Source of the DNA: Nitrospirota bacterium
GTDB taxonomy: Bacteria > Nitrospirota > Nitrospiria > Nitrospirales > UBA8639
Direction of reading: 5' to 3'
Length of the DNA stretch: 18,804 nucleotides
Assembly: GCA_003233615.1 (NCBI GenBank)
Contig: QIMB01000233.1
Location: 1 to 18,804, forward strand
The translations under genes and the position numbers were made by a program. Each line of letters opens with the position of its first letter. Positions within the stretch are counted from its first letter, which is position 1. This document shows, piece after piece, positions 1-6,371 of the stretch. Below the pieces are notes generated by a model. That model did not search any database. It was not told the origin of the DNA and saw only the letters and a program-made list of their open reading frames with translations.

Positions 1-1238
1 ACCACGTGCCATTGCACTAATGCCTCGGCCGGCCGACCCGTCCATTCCGCCCCCTGCGCCCTGCGCGTTCGCCACTCCAGATGCTCCGGCATCGCCTCAC
101 TCGCGGCCCGGGCCACGTCATACGCCTGCTCCACGTGCCCATTCTCCGCATACACTGTATACGCCATCTCATACACTTCCGGGTCATACGGAGGAAGTGA
201 TTGTGGCAAATCTAGACCTTTCGCCAGATTATTTTCAAAAGTTGTTTGAAGCCAAAGCTGATTCCATTTGAGATGTTCCTCAGTTGTTCCTAATTCTGCA
301 TGAAGCCTTTGATGGCGATAAGAAATGTTTTCACTGAAGATAGGATTGACGTGCTTGAAGGTGACATGCATGTTACGTGATCTCACATGCGACACACGTA
401 ACAATTTATCAACGTACTTTTGCGTAAAGTCTCCGCTACCAGCAATCCTCCCCAACTTCACTAAAAACTTTAAAGTGGCCTCATCTCGTTCAAGGTTGCC
501 AAGGTATTTTTCCGCCTGCACTATAGCCGAGTTAAAATGGTCACCTGCTATCAACGCTTTGAGTCCTGATACATAATCTTTACGGTTTTCTTCGAGTGAT
601 TGACTGTTCGTACGAGCAAGAAAAAAAAGATCTGAAGCTTGAATATAGGACCTTTGGACTAACGCCAGCTTCGCGCCCTTCCGAAACCACTCTGCTTGAT
701 TATTCGTATCAAATTGGGCCAATTGCCGATACACCTGCGTCGCTAATTGCCAATCTTTAGCAAGTAAAGCCGAAGCGGCTAAGCTGGCAAGATCTTCTGG
801 CGTTGTCGAATGATCCAGCAGATCTCGTATTCTTTTGGTTATGGCTGACTGCAGCCCTCGCCTTCCTTGCTCATTGTGCGTACCCGCCACTATCTGCATT
901 TCCAGGATTTGCAGATCAAGCAATCCTGCGGTTTTCTGTACCATCGGATCACGCATCGTGAAGAGTGGTCCTATCGTCTCTTGTGCATCTGTCAATGCCC
1001 CAACCTTTACTTGATGTTGCGCAAGTAAGAGTCGCCACGATTCATCTGCGGGATGCTTTTCGTGAATATTGTTTAAAAAAAACATACTGATATCATCCGG
1101 ATTCTCAACTGCGGCAACTTGTTGCATGATTTTCTGATTCGTATACAACATCCACAGCACCACCAATACGCTTACTCCAAGTCCAATGAGCTTCCAAAGT
1201 GGACACAACCGCTCTTCAGGCTTAAGAGATCGAGGCAC
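1..1238 (-). CDS. pelB: PelB, Pel polysaccharide export protein (N-terminal part, cut by window edge)
   Basis: The frame is open from a GTG at 1238-1236 to the window edge, giving about 412 codons without a stop. The protein starts with a short basic N-terminus, one hydrophobic segment at about residues 15-32, then a long run of helical, TPR-like repeats (for example around LLAQHQVKVGALTDAQETI and VYAENGHVEQAYDVARAASE). In known Pel systems PelB is a large inner-membrane-anchored periplasmic TPR protein ending in an outer-membrane beta barrel. It binds PelA and exports the polymer; the barrel would lie outside this window. The GTG start lies one base after the pelA stop codon, so translation is probably coupled. 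An ATG overlapping that stop is in another frame and ends after 22 codons. The identity rests on the fold, the TM plus TPR architecture and the position after pelA. Codons near the window edge (about 1-170) are much richer in G and C than the rest. Confidence 0.8.
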   Translation of the reverse strand, partial: MPRSLKPEERLCPLWKLIGLGVSVLVVLWMLYTNQKIMQQVAAVENPDDISMFFLNNIHEKHPADESWRLLLAQHQVKVGALTDAQETIGPLFTMRDPMVQKTAGLLDLQILEMQIVAGTHNEQGRRGLQSAITKRIRDLLDHSTTPEDLASLAASALLAKDWQLATQVYRQLAQFDTNNQAEWFRKGAKLALVQRSYIQASDLFFLARTNSQSLEENRKDYVSGLKALIAGDHFNSAIVQAEKYLGNLERDEATLKFLVKLGRIAGSGDFTQKYVDKLLRVSHVRSRNMHVTFKHVNPIFSENISYRHQRLHAELGTTEEHLKWNQLWLQTTFENNLAKGLDLPQSLPPYDPEVYEMAYTVYAENGHVEQAYDVARAASEAMPEHLEWRTRRAQGAEWTGRPAEALVQWHV

Positions 1239-1239
1239 A

Positions 1240-3786
1240 TTATCCGCAGACGATTGAAGCACCGTTGCCTTGCCCTTCACTAAACCGAAGTATGAGTTGC
1301 GAGCCCTTACGTGTGTGTGCGATTAATGGAGGACCATTCACGACTTCACACGATGTCACATTTTCTATCACACTGGTGAGCGGACGATGGCCTTGTAATA
1401 CCACCTCCACTCCAGACTGTGTGTGATTCCATTTCAGAATGCTTCCGTTTGTCGAAACCAAAAATGGACGTGTCGGAGGGTCGGAGGTCATCACGAGAAA
1501 AGGGGAGCGTGATGGATCTACATGCACATATCGCTCGCTCCCATGATCGGCATAGCCAATCACACCACGACTCATTTTCAAATCGGGAAAACCCATGGAT
1601 TGAGACACTCGAAGCTCTGACGTATGTGCTAAATTATGAATGTGCCAGCCACCATTGGATCTGGTCACAACCATCTGAGAAAAATCTTGGACGAATTGCA
1701 CGTACTCCGAGACAAAGATCGGATTCGTTGGTTGGGCTTCCGCCCAGTCATAGACTGTATGTAAGGCAGTTAACGATGCCAGCTTACTCGCAGAATACGT
1801 GTGATAGTAAATATTTATAGGCTTATACCGTCGAGGAATGTCTGTGAGCTGAAACGTCTCGATGACTTGCTGGAAGCCATAAAATGGGCCTTTCCAATCA
1901 TTGGTATACAGATTTTCGTTTTGGTTAGGAGCATAGACTTGGAAAAATTCTCCTTTTTGTATTCCCAAAGGTGCCACAGCCGTCAAAGAATTATTTCGTT
2001 CGGTCATGATGGTGTCCCCACCATTCATATTTGCTAGTCCACGACCATAGGTCAATTTCAAGGCCTGTGTGGAGGGATTACAATCACCTGTCCACAGAAA
2101 GACTTTTGTTGATTTATGTGGAGGGGCTAATTGCTGATCAATGTAGCGAACAGACCCATCAATTTCCCGTGTGAAACTATCAGGAGATAGGGTATAGCCT
2201 GGAATGGGTAAATGCGGTTGTGAGACTCCTTCGTTATAGATTGCCTGCCACGCAAATGGGTGCGAATAGGAATGACTGGCAATTTCCACATGAGGAAGGG
2301 CAAATATATTTTTGGCAGCGTGCTCTAACCGTGAAGATAGTTGTGGATACAATCCGGCTTCTCCAATTTCGCCTTCGATAATGGAGACTGTCGTAGGAAT
2401 CGTGTAGTGCCGAAGAATATCCTCGAACAACATTTCTCCCGCATATTCAACCCCGGAAAGAGCATGTGCAAACTCGACACGACTGGGAAAACCATCTCCG
2501 TCAACGTGCGCTAATAGCAGACGACGCCCATATCGGGTCGTCGTCTCAGGAATTGGCATTTTTTCCACTTGTAACGCACGTTGAAAAAATTGAATAGGAT
2601 CGAAGATCCAGCGCTCAACTTCGCCTTCAGGCATCGCCACAATAGGAAAGGGGGAAAGAACATACCCTCCCCACCACGACAGTCCAATCGTATCTTGCAC
2701 ACGGCTTTTCCCTTGCACAAACTGCAAAAGAGACGATCCTCCGCTATTGTGCAAAGGGAAAAAGTCCTGCCGGTTGGCGACCGGTGGAAACTCAAGTCCA
2801 ATGATCGGATCCAAAATGCGAGCCTGAATTCTTTCAATCCCATCCGACGGCTCACCTACATCAATGTCAAACAGCTCAAGAAGATCATTTCGAAAAGGAA
2901 ATCCAAATGTTCCTAAAAATACGACTTTGACATGTTGAGAAATCTGTCGTGCAATCCACTGATGGAATTCTTCATCCAAGGGATGAGCAAGCTCCGGAAG
3001 CCACACCACAAGACCCGCATACCGTCCAGCCAATGGAGCCTCTGGAAGACCGTGACGAATATCCCAATGCTCCGGGACCAGACCTAAGTACTGCAGTGGG
3101 AAATCAACAAAACGATGCACATCACTCAAGACGATATCCGGATGCTGCTGGCCGTCATACAGCAGCAATACTTTCCGTGGGATGACTTCGAACATTCCCA
3201 CTCCAAGGACGTCCAATTCCGGTGTCGCCACCCAGGGAATAAATCCAAGTTCTTGAATTTTCTTGGCTACAATTCTGGCTTGCATACGCCGCGCTGGAGG
3301 AAGATAGTCAATGATCAACACAGGAAGATTGTATTCCTGCTGAAAAGCTGCCAATTGCTCGAGTAACCACTCGCGATCCTGTTGAGACACCGAAACATAT
3401 TCCTCTGTGGAAGGATTCCATCCTTGGAACAACTCTTCCACCGCCAACGCAAAGATCTCTTGCTGAAGATGCGGAATCAATTCAAACCCTCGATTCAATA
3501 TCAGCTTAGCTTCAGGGTATTTCTGCTTAATCGTTCGAATCACGTTGATGAGGCCATCTTGTTGTGCCTGCTGAAATGTCTCGTCTTCTTGAACCAATTG
3601 ATAGGAATCAAGCGTATCAAGAAAAAATCCTCGATACCCCTGACGCCAAAGAGGATCAACAATCTTCGTGAGGACAAACTTCGCCCATCCGTCTTGAGTT
3701 TGATCAACAATTTTTGTTTTCTCCGATAAGCCACGCTTCAGGAATGTCGTGTGCGTACGCTTGAGACGGAAGAAATTCACCAACAC
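1240..3786 (-). CDS. pelA: PelA, main part: glycoside hydrolase and polysaccharide deacetylase domains (downstream of frameshift)
   Basis: This frame carries most of PelA, the periplasmic enzyme that both deacetylates and cleaves Pel (a GalNAc/GlcNAc-type polymer). The nominal ATG at 3786 is not a real start: homology-like sequence begins only near residue 25 (KIVDQTQDGW), where it continues the upstream fragment. Residues about 25-200 look like the GH114-type TIM barrel, with GYRGFFLDTLDSYQLV and a possible acidic site in ILNRGFEL. A middle alpha/beta region follows at about 205-400. A carbohydrate-esterase-type deacetylase begins at about 422: HVDGDGF supplies Asp429 and Asp431, and SHSYSHP supplies His505 and His509, the expected Asp-His-His metal triad. 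FLWTGDCNPS is a further core motif. The C-terminus is beta-rich. Joined with the 5' fragment the protein is about 940 residues, close to Pseudomonas PelA (948 by memory). pelB follows one base later. Confidence 0.85.
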   Translation of the reverse strand: MLVNFFRLKRTHTTFLKRGLSEKTKIVDQTQDGWAKFVLTKIVDPLWRQGYRGFFLDTLDSYQLVQEDETFQQAQQDGLINVIRTIKQKYPEAKLILNRGFELIPHLQQEIFALAVEELFQGWNPSTEEYVSVSQQDREWLLEQLAAFQQEYNLPVLIIDYLPPARRMQARIVAKKIQELGFIPWVATPELDVLGVGMFEVIPRKVLLLYDGQQHPDIVLSDVHRFVDFPLQYLGLVPEHWDIRHGLPEAPLAGRYAGLVVWLPELAHPLDEEFHQWIARQISQHVKVVFLGTFGFPFRNDLLELFDIDVGEPSDGIERIQARILDPIIGLEFPPVANRQDFFPLHNSGGSSLLQFVQGKSRVQDTIGLSWWGGYVLSPFPIVAMPEGEVERWIFDPIQFFQRALQVEKMPIPETTTRYGRRLLLAHVDGDGFPSRVEFAHALSGVEYAGEMLFEDILRHYTIPTTVSIIEGEIGEAGLYPQLSSRLEHAAKNIFALPHVEIASHSYSHPFAWQAIYNEGVSQPHLPIPGYTLSPDSFTREIDGSVRYIDQQLAPPHKSTKVFLWTGDCNPSTQALKLTYGRGLANMNGGDTIMTERNNSLTAVAPLGIQKGEFFQVYAPNQNENLYTNDWKGPFYGFQQVIETFQLTDIPRRYKPINIYYHTYSASKLASLTALHTVYDWAEAQPTNPIFVSEYVQFVQDFSQMVVTRSNGGWHIHNLAHTSELRVSQSMGFPDLKMSRGVIGYADHGSERYVHVDPSRSPFLVMTSDPPTRPFLVSTNGSILKWNHTQSGVEVVLQGHRPLTSVIENVTSCEVVNGPPLIAHTRKGSQLILRFSEGQGNGASIVCG
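3704..3726 (-). other. pelA: Frameshift site inside pelA
   Basis: Read on the minus strand, the junction between the two pelA frames contains two A runs (AAAACAAAAA, plus-strand 3711-3720), followed by TTGTTGA where the TGA ends the first frame. Removing one A from the run joins the frames without a stop (ENKIVDQT). A loss of two bases, or of a short 3n+2 stretch, would also explain it. It could be a real inactivating mutation, an assembly error in a homopolymer, or (less likely) recoding. No classical slippery heptamer for a -1 shift is in the right phase; a +1 shift would be required. Confidence 0.8.
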
Positions 3787-4057
3787 TCACATACGCGAAT
3801 AATTCACTTGTAGAGGTCCGATATTCTTCAGGATGGAAGCCATGCTCTGGCTCCACCACCACGACGTTAAAGGCTTTCAGCTCGTCCCACGGCGGATTTG
3901 CTCCGTAAAAGACAGCAACGCTCAAGTCTTGGCTCCAGCTGTTCCCCACTCCACATCCAAGCACCATGCACAATATGACGAGGAACTGTATCCCTATTTT
4001 CCGCCAATCATTCACAAACCTGCGCCTCCCCTTGCCGCAACCACGTAGAGCTTTCAT
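3704..4057 (-). CDS. pelA: PelA, N-terminal fragment (signal peptide and start of glycoside hydrolase domain; ends at frameshift)
   Basis: This 117-residue frame begins at an ATG with a stop codon two codons upstream, so no longer start is possible. It has a long basic n-region, a hydrophobic core at about residues 21-37 and a probable signal cleavage near NSWSQ. The mature start VAVFYGANPPWDELKAF and the following VVVVEPEHGF and FAYVSVGEFLP are recognisable as the first strands of the PelA glycoside hydrolase barrel. The frame stops (TGA at 3706-3704) right after EAWLIGENKN, exactly where the longer downstream frame resumes with KIVDQTQDGW. The two pieces therefore form one ancestral pelA broken by a net +1 (or -2) frame change. 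The Shine-Dalgarno sequence is weak (GATGGG about ten bases upstream). A sigma-54-like promoter lies about 190 bases upstream. Confidence 0.85.
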   Translation of the reverse strand: MKALRGCGKGRRRFVNDWRKIGIQFLVILCMVLGCGVGNSWSQDLSVAVFYGANPPWDELKAFNVVVVEPEHGFHPEEYRTSTSELFAYVSVGEFLPSQAYAHDIPEAWLIGENKNC

Positions 4058-4128
4058 ACACTATTCCCATCAGTTCACGAGTATGCAAAAAAGTTGGCTA
4101 GGAAATTCTTGCCGACACACTTCTGCAC

Positions 4129-4191
4129 ATACCTCACGTTCAAGACAAAATCGAGGTATCACATTCCATAGAAGACTTATAGGGATAAGCC
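4129..4191 (-). promoter_or_regulatory. Possible structured leader of pelA (two hairpins)
   Basis: In the RNA from the minus strand, GGCUUAU and AUAAGUC (4191-4185 and 4180-4174) can pair around a four-base loop. ATACCTC and GAGGTAT (4159-4153 and 4135-4129) form a perfect seven-base stem around a 17-base loop. The first stem needs a G-U pair that would be an A-C mismatch in plus-strand RNA, which favours the minus strand as the transcribed one. The hairpins lie between the predicted promoter and the pelA start. No known riboswitch class is recognised, so a protein- or small-RNA-controlled leader, or chance, remains possible. Confidence 0.3.
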
Positions 4192-4250
4192 GCTCGTGTC
4201 TTTTGTTATACAATCTAATGAATACTGTGCCCCTTCAACTTCTACTGTAG

Positions 4251-4266
4251 AGCAATAACAATGCCG
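4251..4266 (-). promoter_or_regulatory. Sigma-54-type promoter upstream of pelA
   Basis: On the minus strand the sequence is CGGCATTGTTATTGCT. It matches the -24/-12 pattern (TGGCAC-N5-TTGCW), with GG and GC separated by exactly ten bases and a full TTGCT at -12. It resembles the element in front of the epimerase gene (TGGCATTGACTTTGCT) at 12 of 16 positions. Transcription would begin near 4240, leaving about 180 bases before the pelA ATG. An activator of the bacterial enhancer-binding family would be required; none is encoded in the window. Confidence 0.55.
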
Positions 4267-4321
4267 GACAAACGTCGTTTCACCCTAAGAAAAGAGCGTG
4301 TGGTATAGAAAGGAAACGCTG

Positions 4322-4331
4322 CTGCATGCAG
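4322..4331. repeat. Perfect palindrome upstream of the pelA promoter
   Basis: CTGCATGCAG is a perfect ten-base palindrome about 55-65 bases upstream of the -24 element of the pelA promoter candidate. It could be an operator or activator half-site, but a ten-base palindrome can also arise by chance. Confidence 0.2.
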
Positions 4332-4382
4332 GCCGTTGCTCTTGGAAGGGTAAGGGTTCTTTCAACCTCAAGATGCCAGCTG

Positions 4383-4401
4383 AGCACGCAAAAGCCGTGC
4401 T
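4383..4401. repeat. Inverted repeat just downstream of the epimerase gene
   Basis: AGCACG and CGTGCT are perfect six-base arms around a seven-base centre, 40 bases after the epimerase stop codon. There is no following T run, so it is a poor intrinsic terminator. Its location, about 117-135 bases upstream of the pelA -24 element, also fits an upstream activator site for a sigma-54 promoter. Either reading is inference. Confidence 0.3.
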
Positions 4402-4440
4402 ACCTATTCTCAGAATTAGTACAACAGCACAGGGCAGGTA

Positions 4441-5364
4441 TTAGGAGAAGCAGGCTCTATATTGAAGTAATGCGGTAAGACCTGTGTTGAGGGATGTGAA
4501 ATCATGGTTTGGCATCAGCGAACTCAAGCGGGCAATAGTAGCCTCGGAAAACGGAATATCACTGACTCGGGCTGGTTGATGAACAACTTCTAGCTTCTGA
4601 TTGACGCAAAGAGATAAGACGTCGATAAGGTCGAGTAAGGTCACACTTGTGCCTGTGGCCACATTACAGACTCCGAGCATGTCGCTCTGAAGAGCCTGAA
4701 CATTGGTCTTTGCGACATCTTGAACAAAGATGAAATCTCGTGTTTGTGTTCCATCTCCAAAAACGGAAAGAGGTTGCTGCTGTTCAACCATTGAAATGAA
4801 TTTACTGATGACTCCAGCATATGACGATTGTGGATCCTGTCGGGGACCATAGACATTAAAATAGCGAAGCCCCAGGAGAGATACGCCAAACTCCTTTGCA
4901 AACAACGCGGCATATTGATCGTTGACATATTTTTCTAATCCATACGGAGAGCAAGGTTGAGGACAATCGGCTTCAGATAAGGGTAGTTGTATGGGTTGGC
5001 CATAGACAGCGGCACTCGATGCATACACCATACGTTGCACCCCACATGATCGTGCTGCTTGAAGCACATTCACAAAGCCGCCAATATTTGTGGAACAAGA
5101 TCCAGGCGGATCATCGACCGAAGCCGGGACAGAGACTTGGGCGGCTAGATGAAGAACATGCGTCATTCCTTCCATGGCTTTGTCAACAGTCGTGTAGTCT
5201 CGAATATCTCCCTCATAAATTTCCAACAAAGAATGGGTGGGCAAATATTGCCGAGACCCGGTAGAAAAATTGTCTAATATTCTGACAGGAATATTCGCAT
5301 CAAGAAGCTGTTCAACCGAATGTGACCCAATAAAACCCGCACCGCCCGTGACTAAAACATGCAT
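4441..5364 (-). CDS. NAD-dependent UDP-sugar 4-epimerase (PelX/GalE-like SDR)
   Basis: This is a 307-residue extended short-chain dehydrogenase/reductase. The NAD-binding motif TGGAGFIG is at residues 6-13, with Asp31 at the end of strand 2 for the adenosine ribose. HLAAQ lies at 72-76, the catalytic serine region at 114-122 (YASSAAVYG) and the catalytic Tyr141-x-x-x-Lys145 in SPYGLEK. RYFNVYGPRQDP (168-178) and the C-terminal NVATG and SLNTGLTALL segments are typical of UDP-glucose/UDP-GlcNAc 4-epimerases. The ATG is preceded by AAGGAG with a six-base spacer, and by a sigma-54-like promoter. Some pel operons carry PelX, a UDP-GlcNAc C4-epimerase that provides UDP-GalNAc for Pel. The position ahead of pelA on the same strand suggests the same job here. 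Substrate cannot be read from the sequence: UDP-Glc/UDP-Gal or a 4,6-dehydratase-like role cannot be fully excluded. Confidence 0.8.
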   Translation of the reverse strand: MHVLVTGGAGFIGSHSVEQLLDANIPVRILDNFSTGSRQYLPTHSLLEIYEGDIRDYTTVDKAMEGMTHVLHLAAQVSVPASVDDPPGSCSTNIGGFVNVLQAARSCGVQRMVYASSAAVYGQPIQLPLSEADCPQPCSPYGLEKYVNDQYAALFAKEFGVSLLGLRYFNVYGPRQDPQSSYAGVISKFISMVEQQQPLSVFGDGTQTRDFIFVQDVAKTNVQALQSDMLGVCNVATGTSVTLLDLIDVLSLCVNQKLEVVHQPARVSDIPFSEATIARLSSLMPNHDFTSLNTGLTALLQYRACFS

Positions 5365-5394
5365 TCCATTCTCCTTTCTTGCACCCTCATCAAG

Positions 5395-5410
5395 AGCAAA
5401 GTCAATGCCA
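5395..5410 (-). promoter_or_regulatory. Sigma-54-type promoter of the epimerase gene
   Basis: The minus-strand sequence TGGCATTGACTTTGCT fits the -24/-12 consensus closely: TGGCA at -24, TTGCT at -12, and exactly ten bases between GG and GC. Transcription would start near 5384, leaving a leader of about 20 bases that contains the AAGGAG ribosome binding site (5376-5371). This is good geometry for a functional promoter and matches the second copy in front of pelA. Confidence 0.6.
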
Positions 5411-5456
5411 TTCCTAGCTAAGAGTCCATAGCCCCTACTCCTATAACCGTCTCAGG

Positions 5457-5485
5457 TTGTTCACATCACAGGAGTTCCTTATAAT
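5457..5485 (+). promoter_or_regulatory. Sigma-70-like promoter of the DUF3386 gene
   Basis: TTGTTC (5457-5462) and a perfect TATAAT (5480-5485) are separated by 17 bases. The predicted start of transcription is near 5492, about 60 bases before the ATG at 5555. The -35 box matches only the TTG part of the consensus. Confidence 0.5.
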
Positions 5486-5554
5486 GCCTCCAGGCAATCA
5501 AAATATATCGTCACGTCTCATCATCTTCAAGAACATTCTCAAGGAGCATGTATT

Positions 5555-6229
5555 ATGGAAACGAATACGCCAAAAGCAGATAACCCAGACGTACAAGATG
5601 ACCCAAAAGCTCGCGAGCTTCTTCAAGCCGCCTTTACCAAGACGGCCCGCTGGCAACCTGACTTCAAAGGATTTCAAGCTGATCTACGAATAAATGTGAA
5701 CGGGAAAGAAGCCACAGGCACGGTGACGGTCAAAGGACCACGAGACGTCACAGTCGTCATTGAGGATGATGATCTTCAGACCTGGGCACAAAGTCAAATC
5801 GGTATGATTGCTGGCCATCGAGGTCCCAAGAGTTTTCAAGAATCTGACGGAAAGCATACGCTGACATTAGAAGGAGAAGAAAACCATCCTCTCGGACAAC
5901 GAATTAACATTCATGGAGATAGCATGGGTTCATGGTATCGGGTTAAAGATAACCGCATTACCCAAATTAATCGAAATATGCCTCAAGCGGCTTTTACGAT
6001 CAATGTGGAAGATAGCGCAATCACGCAAGACCAACTGCATCTGACCACACGATACACCGTGTATTATTTTTCTCCAAAAGATCGATCTCTAAAAAATGTG
6101 GATAGTTTTTGGGACACGCACGTTCGCGTAGACAATTCGGATCTACCCGCAACCAGGCGTATTATCTCCTATGAAGATGGAGAAATTGTGACGCGAACCT
6201 TAACGTTTGAAAACCATACGATGTTATAG
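5555..6229 (+). CDS. DUF3386 family protein
   Basis: The protein has 224 residues and no signal peptide or membrane segment, so it is probably cytoplasmic. Most of its length resembles the DUF3386 family known best from cyanobacteria: an N-terminal helix with ARELLQAAFTKTARWQPDF, then repeated beta strands (GFQADLRINVNGKEATGTVT), an HRGPKSFQESDGKHTLTL segment, MGSWYRVKDNRITQINRNM, and a C-terminal strand pattern ending TRTLTFENHTML. The function of the family is unknown to me. The start is set by AAGGAG eight bases before the ATG. The gene stands alone with its own promoter, is divergent from the epimerase gene and convergent with the TPM gene. I infer the family from sequence pattern memory, not from a search. 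Confidence 0.65.
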   Translation: METNTPKADNPDVQDDPKARELLQAAFTKTARWQPDFKGFQADLRINVNGKEATGTVTVKGPRDVTVVIEDDDLQTWAQSQIGMIAGHRGPKSFQESDGKHTLTLEGEENHPLGQRINIHGDSMGSWYRVKDNRITQINRNMPQAAFTINVEDSAITQDQLHLTTRYTVYYFSPKDRSLKNVDSFWDTHVRVDNSDLPATRRIISYEDGEIVTRTLTFENHTML

Positions 6230-6256
6230 CAATTCGTGAGACATAGAAAGAATTGG

Positions 6257-6310
6257 GGAGTGAGGAACAAAGAAAAGATCCTCAACAAAGGATTTGTGTT
6301 TCCTCACTCC
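6257..6310. terminator. Long hairpin between convergent genes (probable bidirectional terminator)
   Basis: GGAGTGAGGAA (6257-6267) pairs perfectly with TTCCTCACTCC (6300-6310). Inside, ATCCT (6278-6282) and AGGAT (6289-6293) form a second stem. The element sits 27 bases after the DUF3386 stop and about 60 bases after the TPM stop read from the other side. There is no clear T run on either flank, so it may be a weak terminator or a 3'-end protecting structure for both transcripts. Confidence 0.5.
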
Positions 6311-6371
6311 ATATGAAGAAGTGATACCAACAACTCATACTGTTTAAAGAACGGGCCTTGGCATCAACCTC

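Larger units (their letters stand above)
4058..4440. other. 383-base intergenic region between the epimerase gene and pelA
   Basis: No convincing gene is seen on either strand; the short frames present lack ribosome binding sites. Read in the minus direction the region holds a dyad hairpin just after the epimerase stop (4383-4401), a perfect ten-base palindrome CTGCATGCAG (4322-4331), a sigma-54-like promoter (4251-4266) and a leader of about 180 bases with two hairpins (4174-4191 and 4129-4159) ahead of the pelA ATG. I see no match to the cyclic-di-GMP riboswitch core sequences that I can recall. Confidence 0.6.

Noticed and set aside
20..576. Two plus-strand frames at the left edge
   Set aside because: They are antisense to the continuous pelB frame; one is proline/histidine-rich as expected from the complement of GC-rich codons.
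1173..1240. ATG overlapping the pelA stop codon as the pelB start
   Set aside because: That frame ends after 22 codons; the GTG two bases further gives the membrane helix and TPR region.
1419..1820. Plus-strand open frame of 133 codons inside pelA
   Set aside because: It lies opposite the well-supported pelA deacetylase/C-terminal region, lacks a ribosome binding site and shows no protein-like pattern.
3784..3786. ATG at 3786 as the start of an independent 848-residue protein
   Set aside because: The first 24 residues do not resemble PelA, there is no signal peptide, and the true sequence continues from the other frame; this is a frameshifted gene.
4058..4240. Cyclic-di-GMP riboswitch in the pelA leader
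   Set aside because: The conserved core of the known cyclic-di-GMP-I class could not be found, and the visible hairpins do not match its layout.
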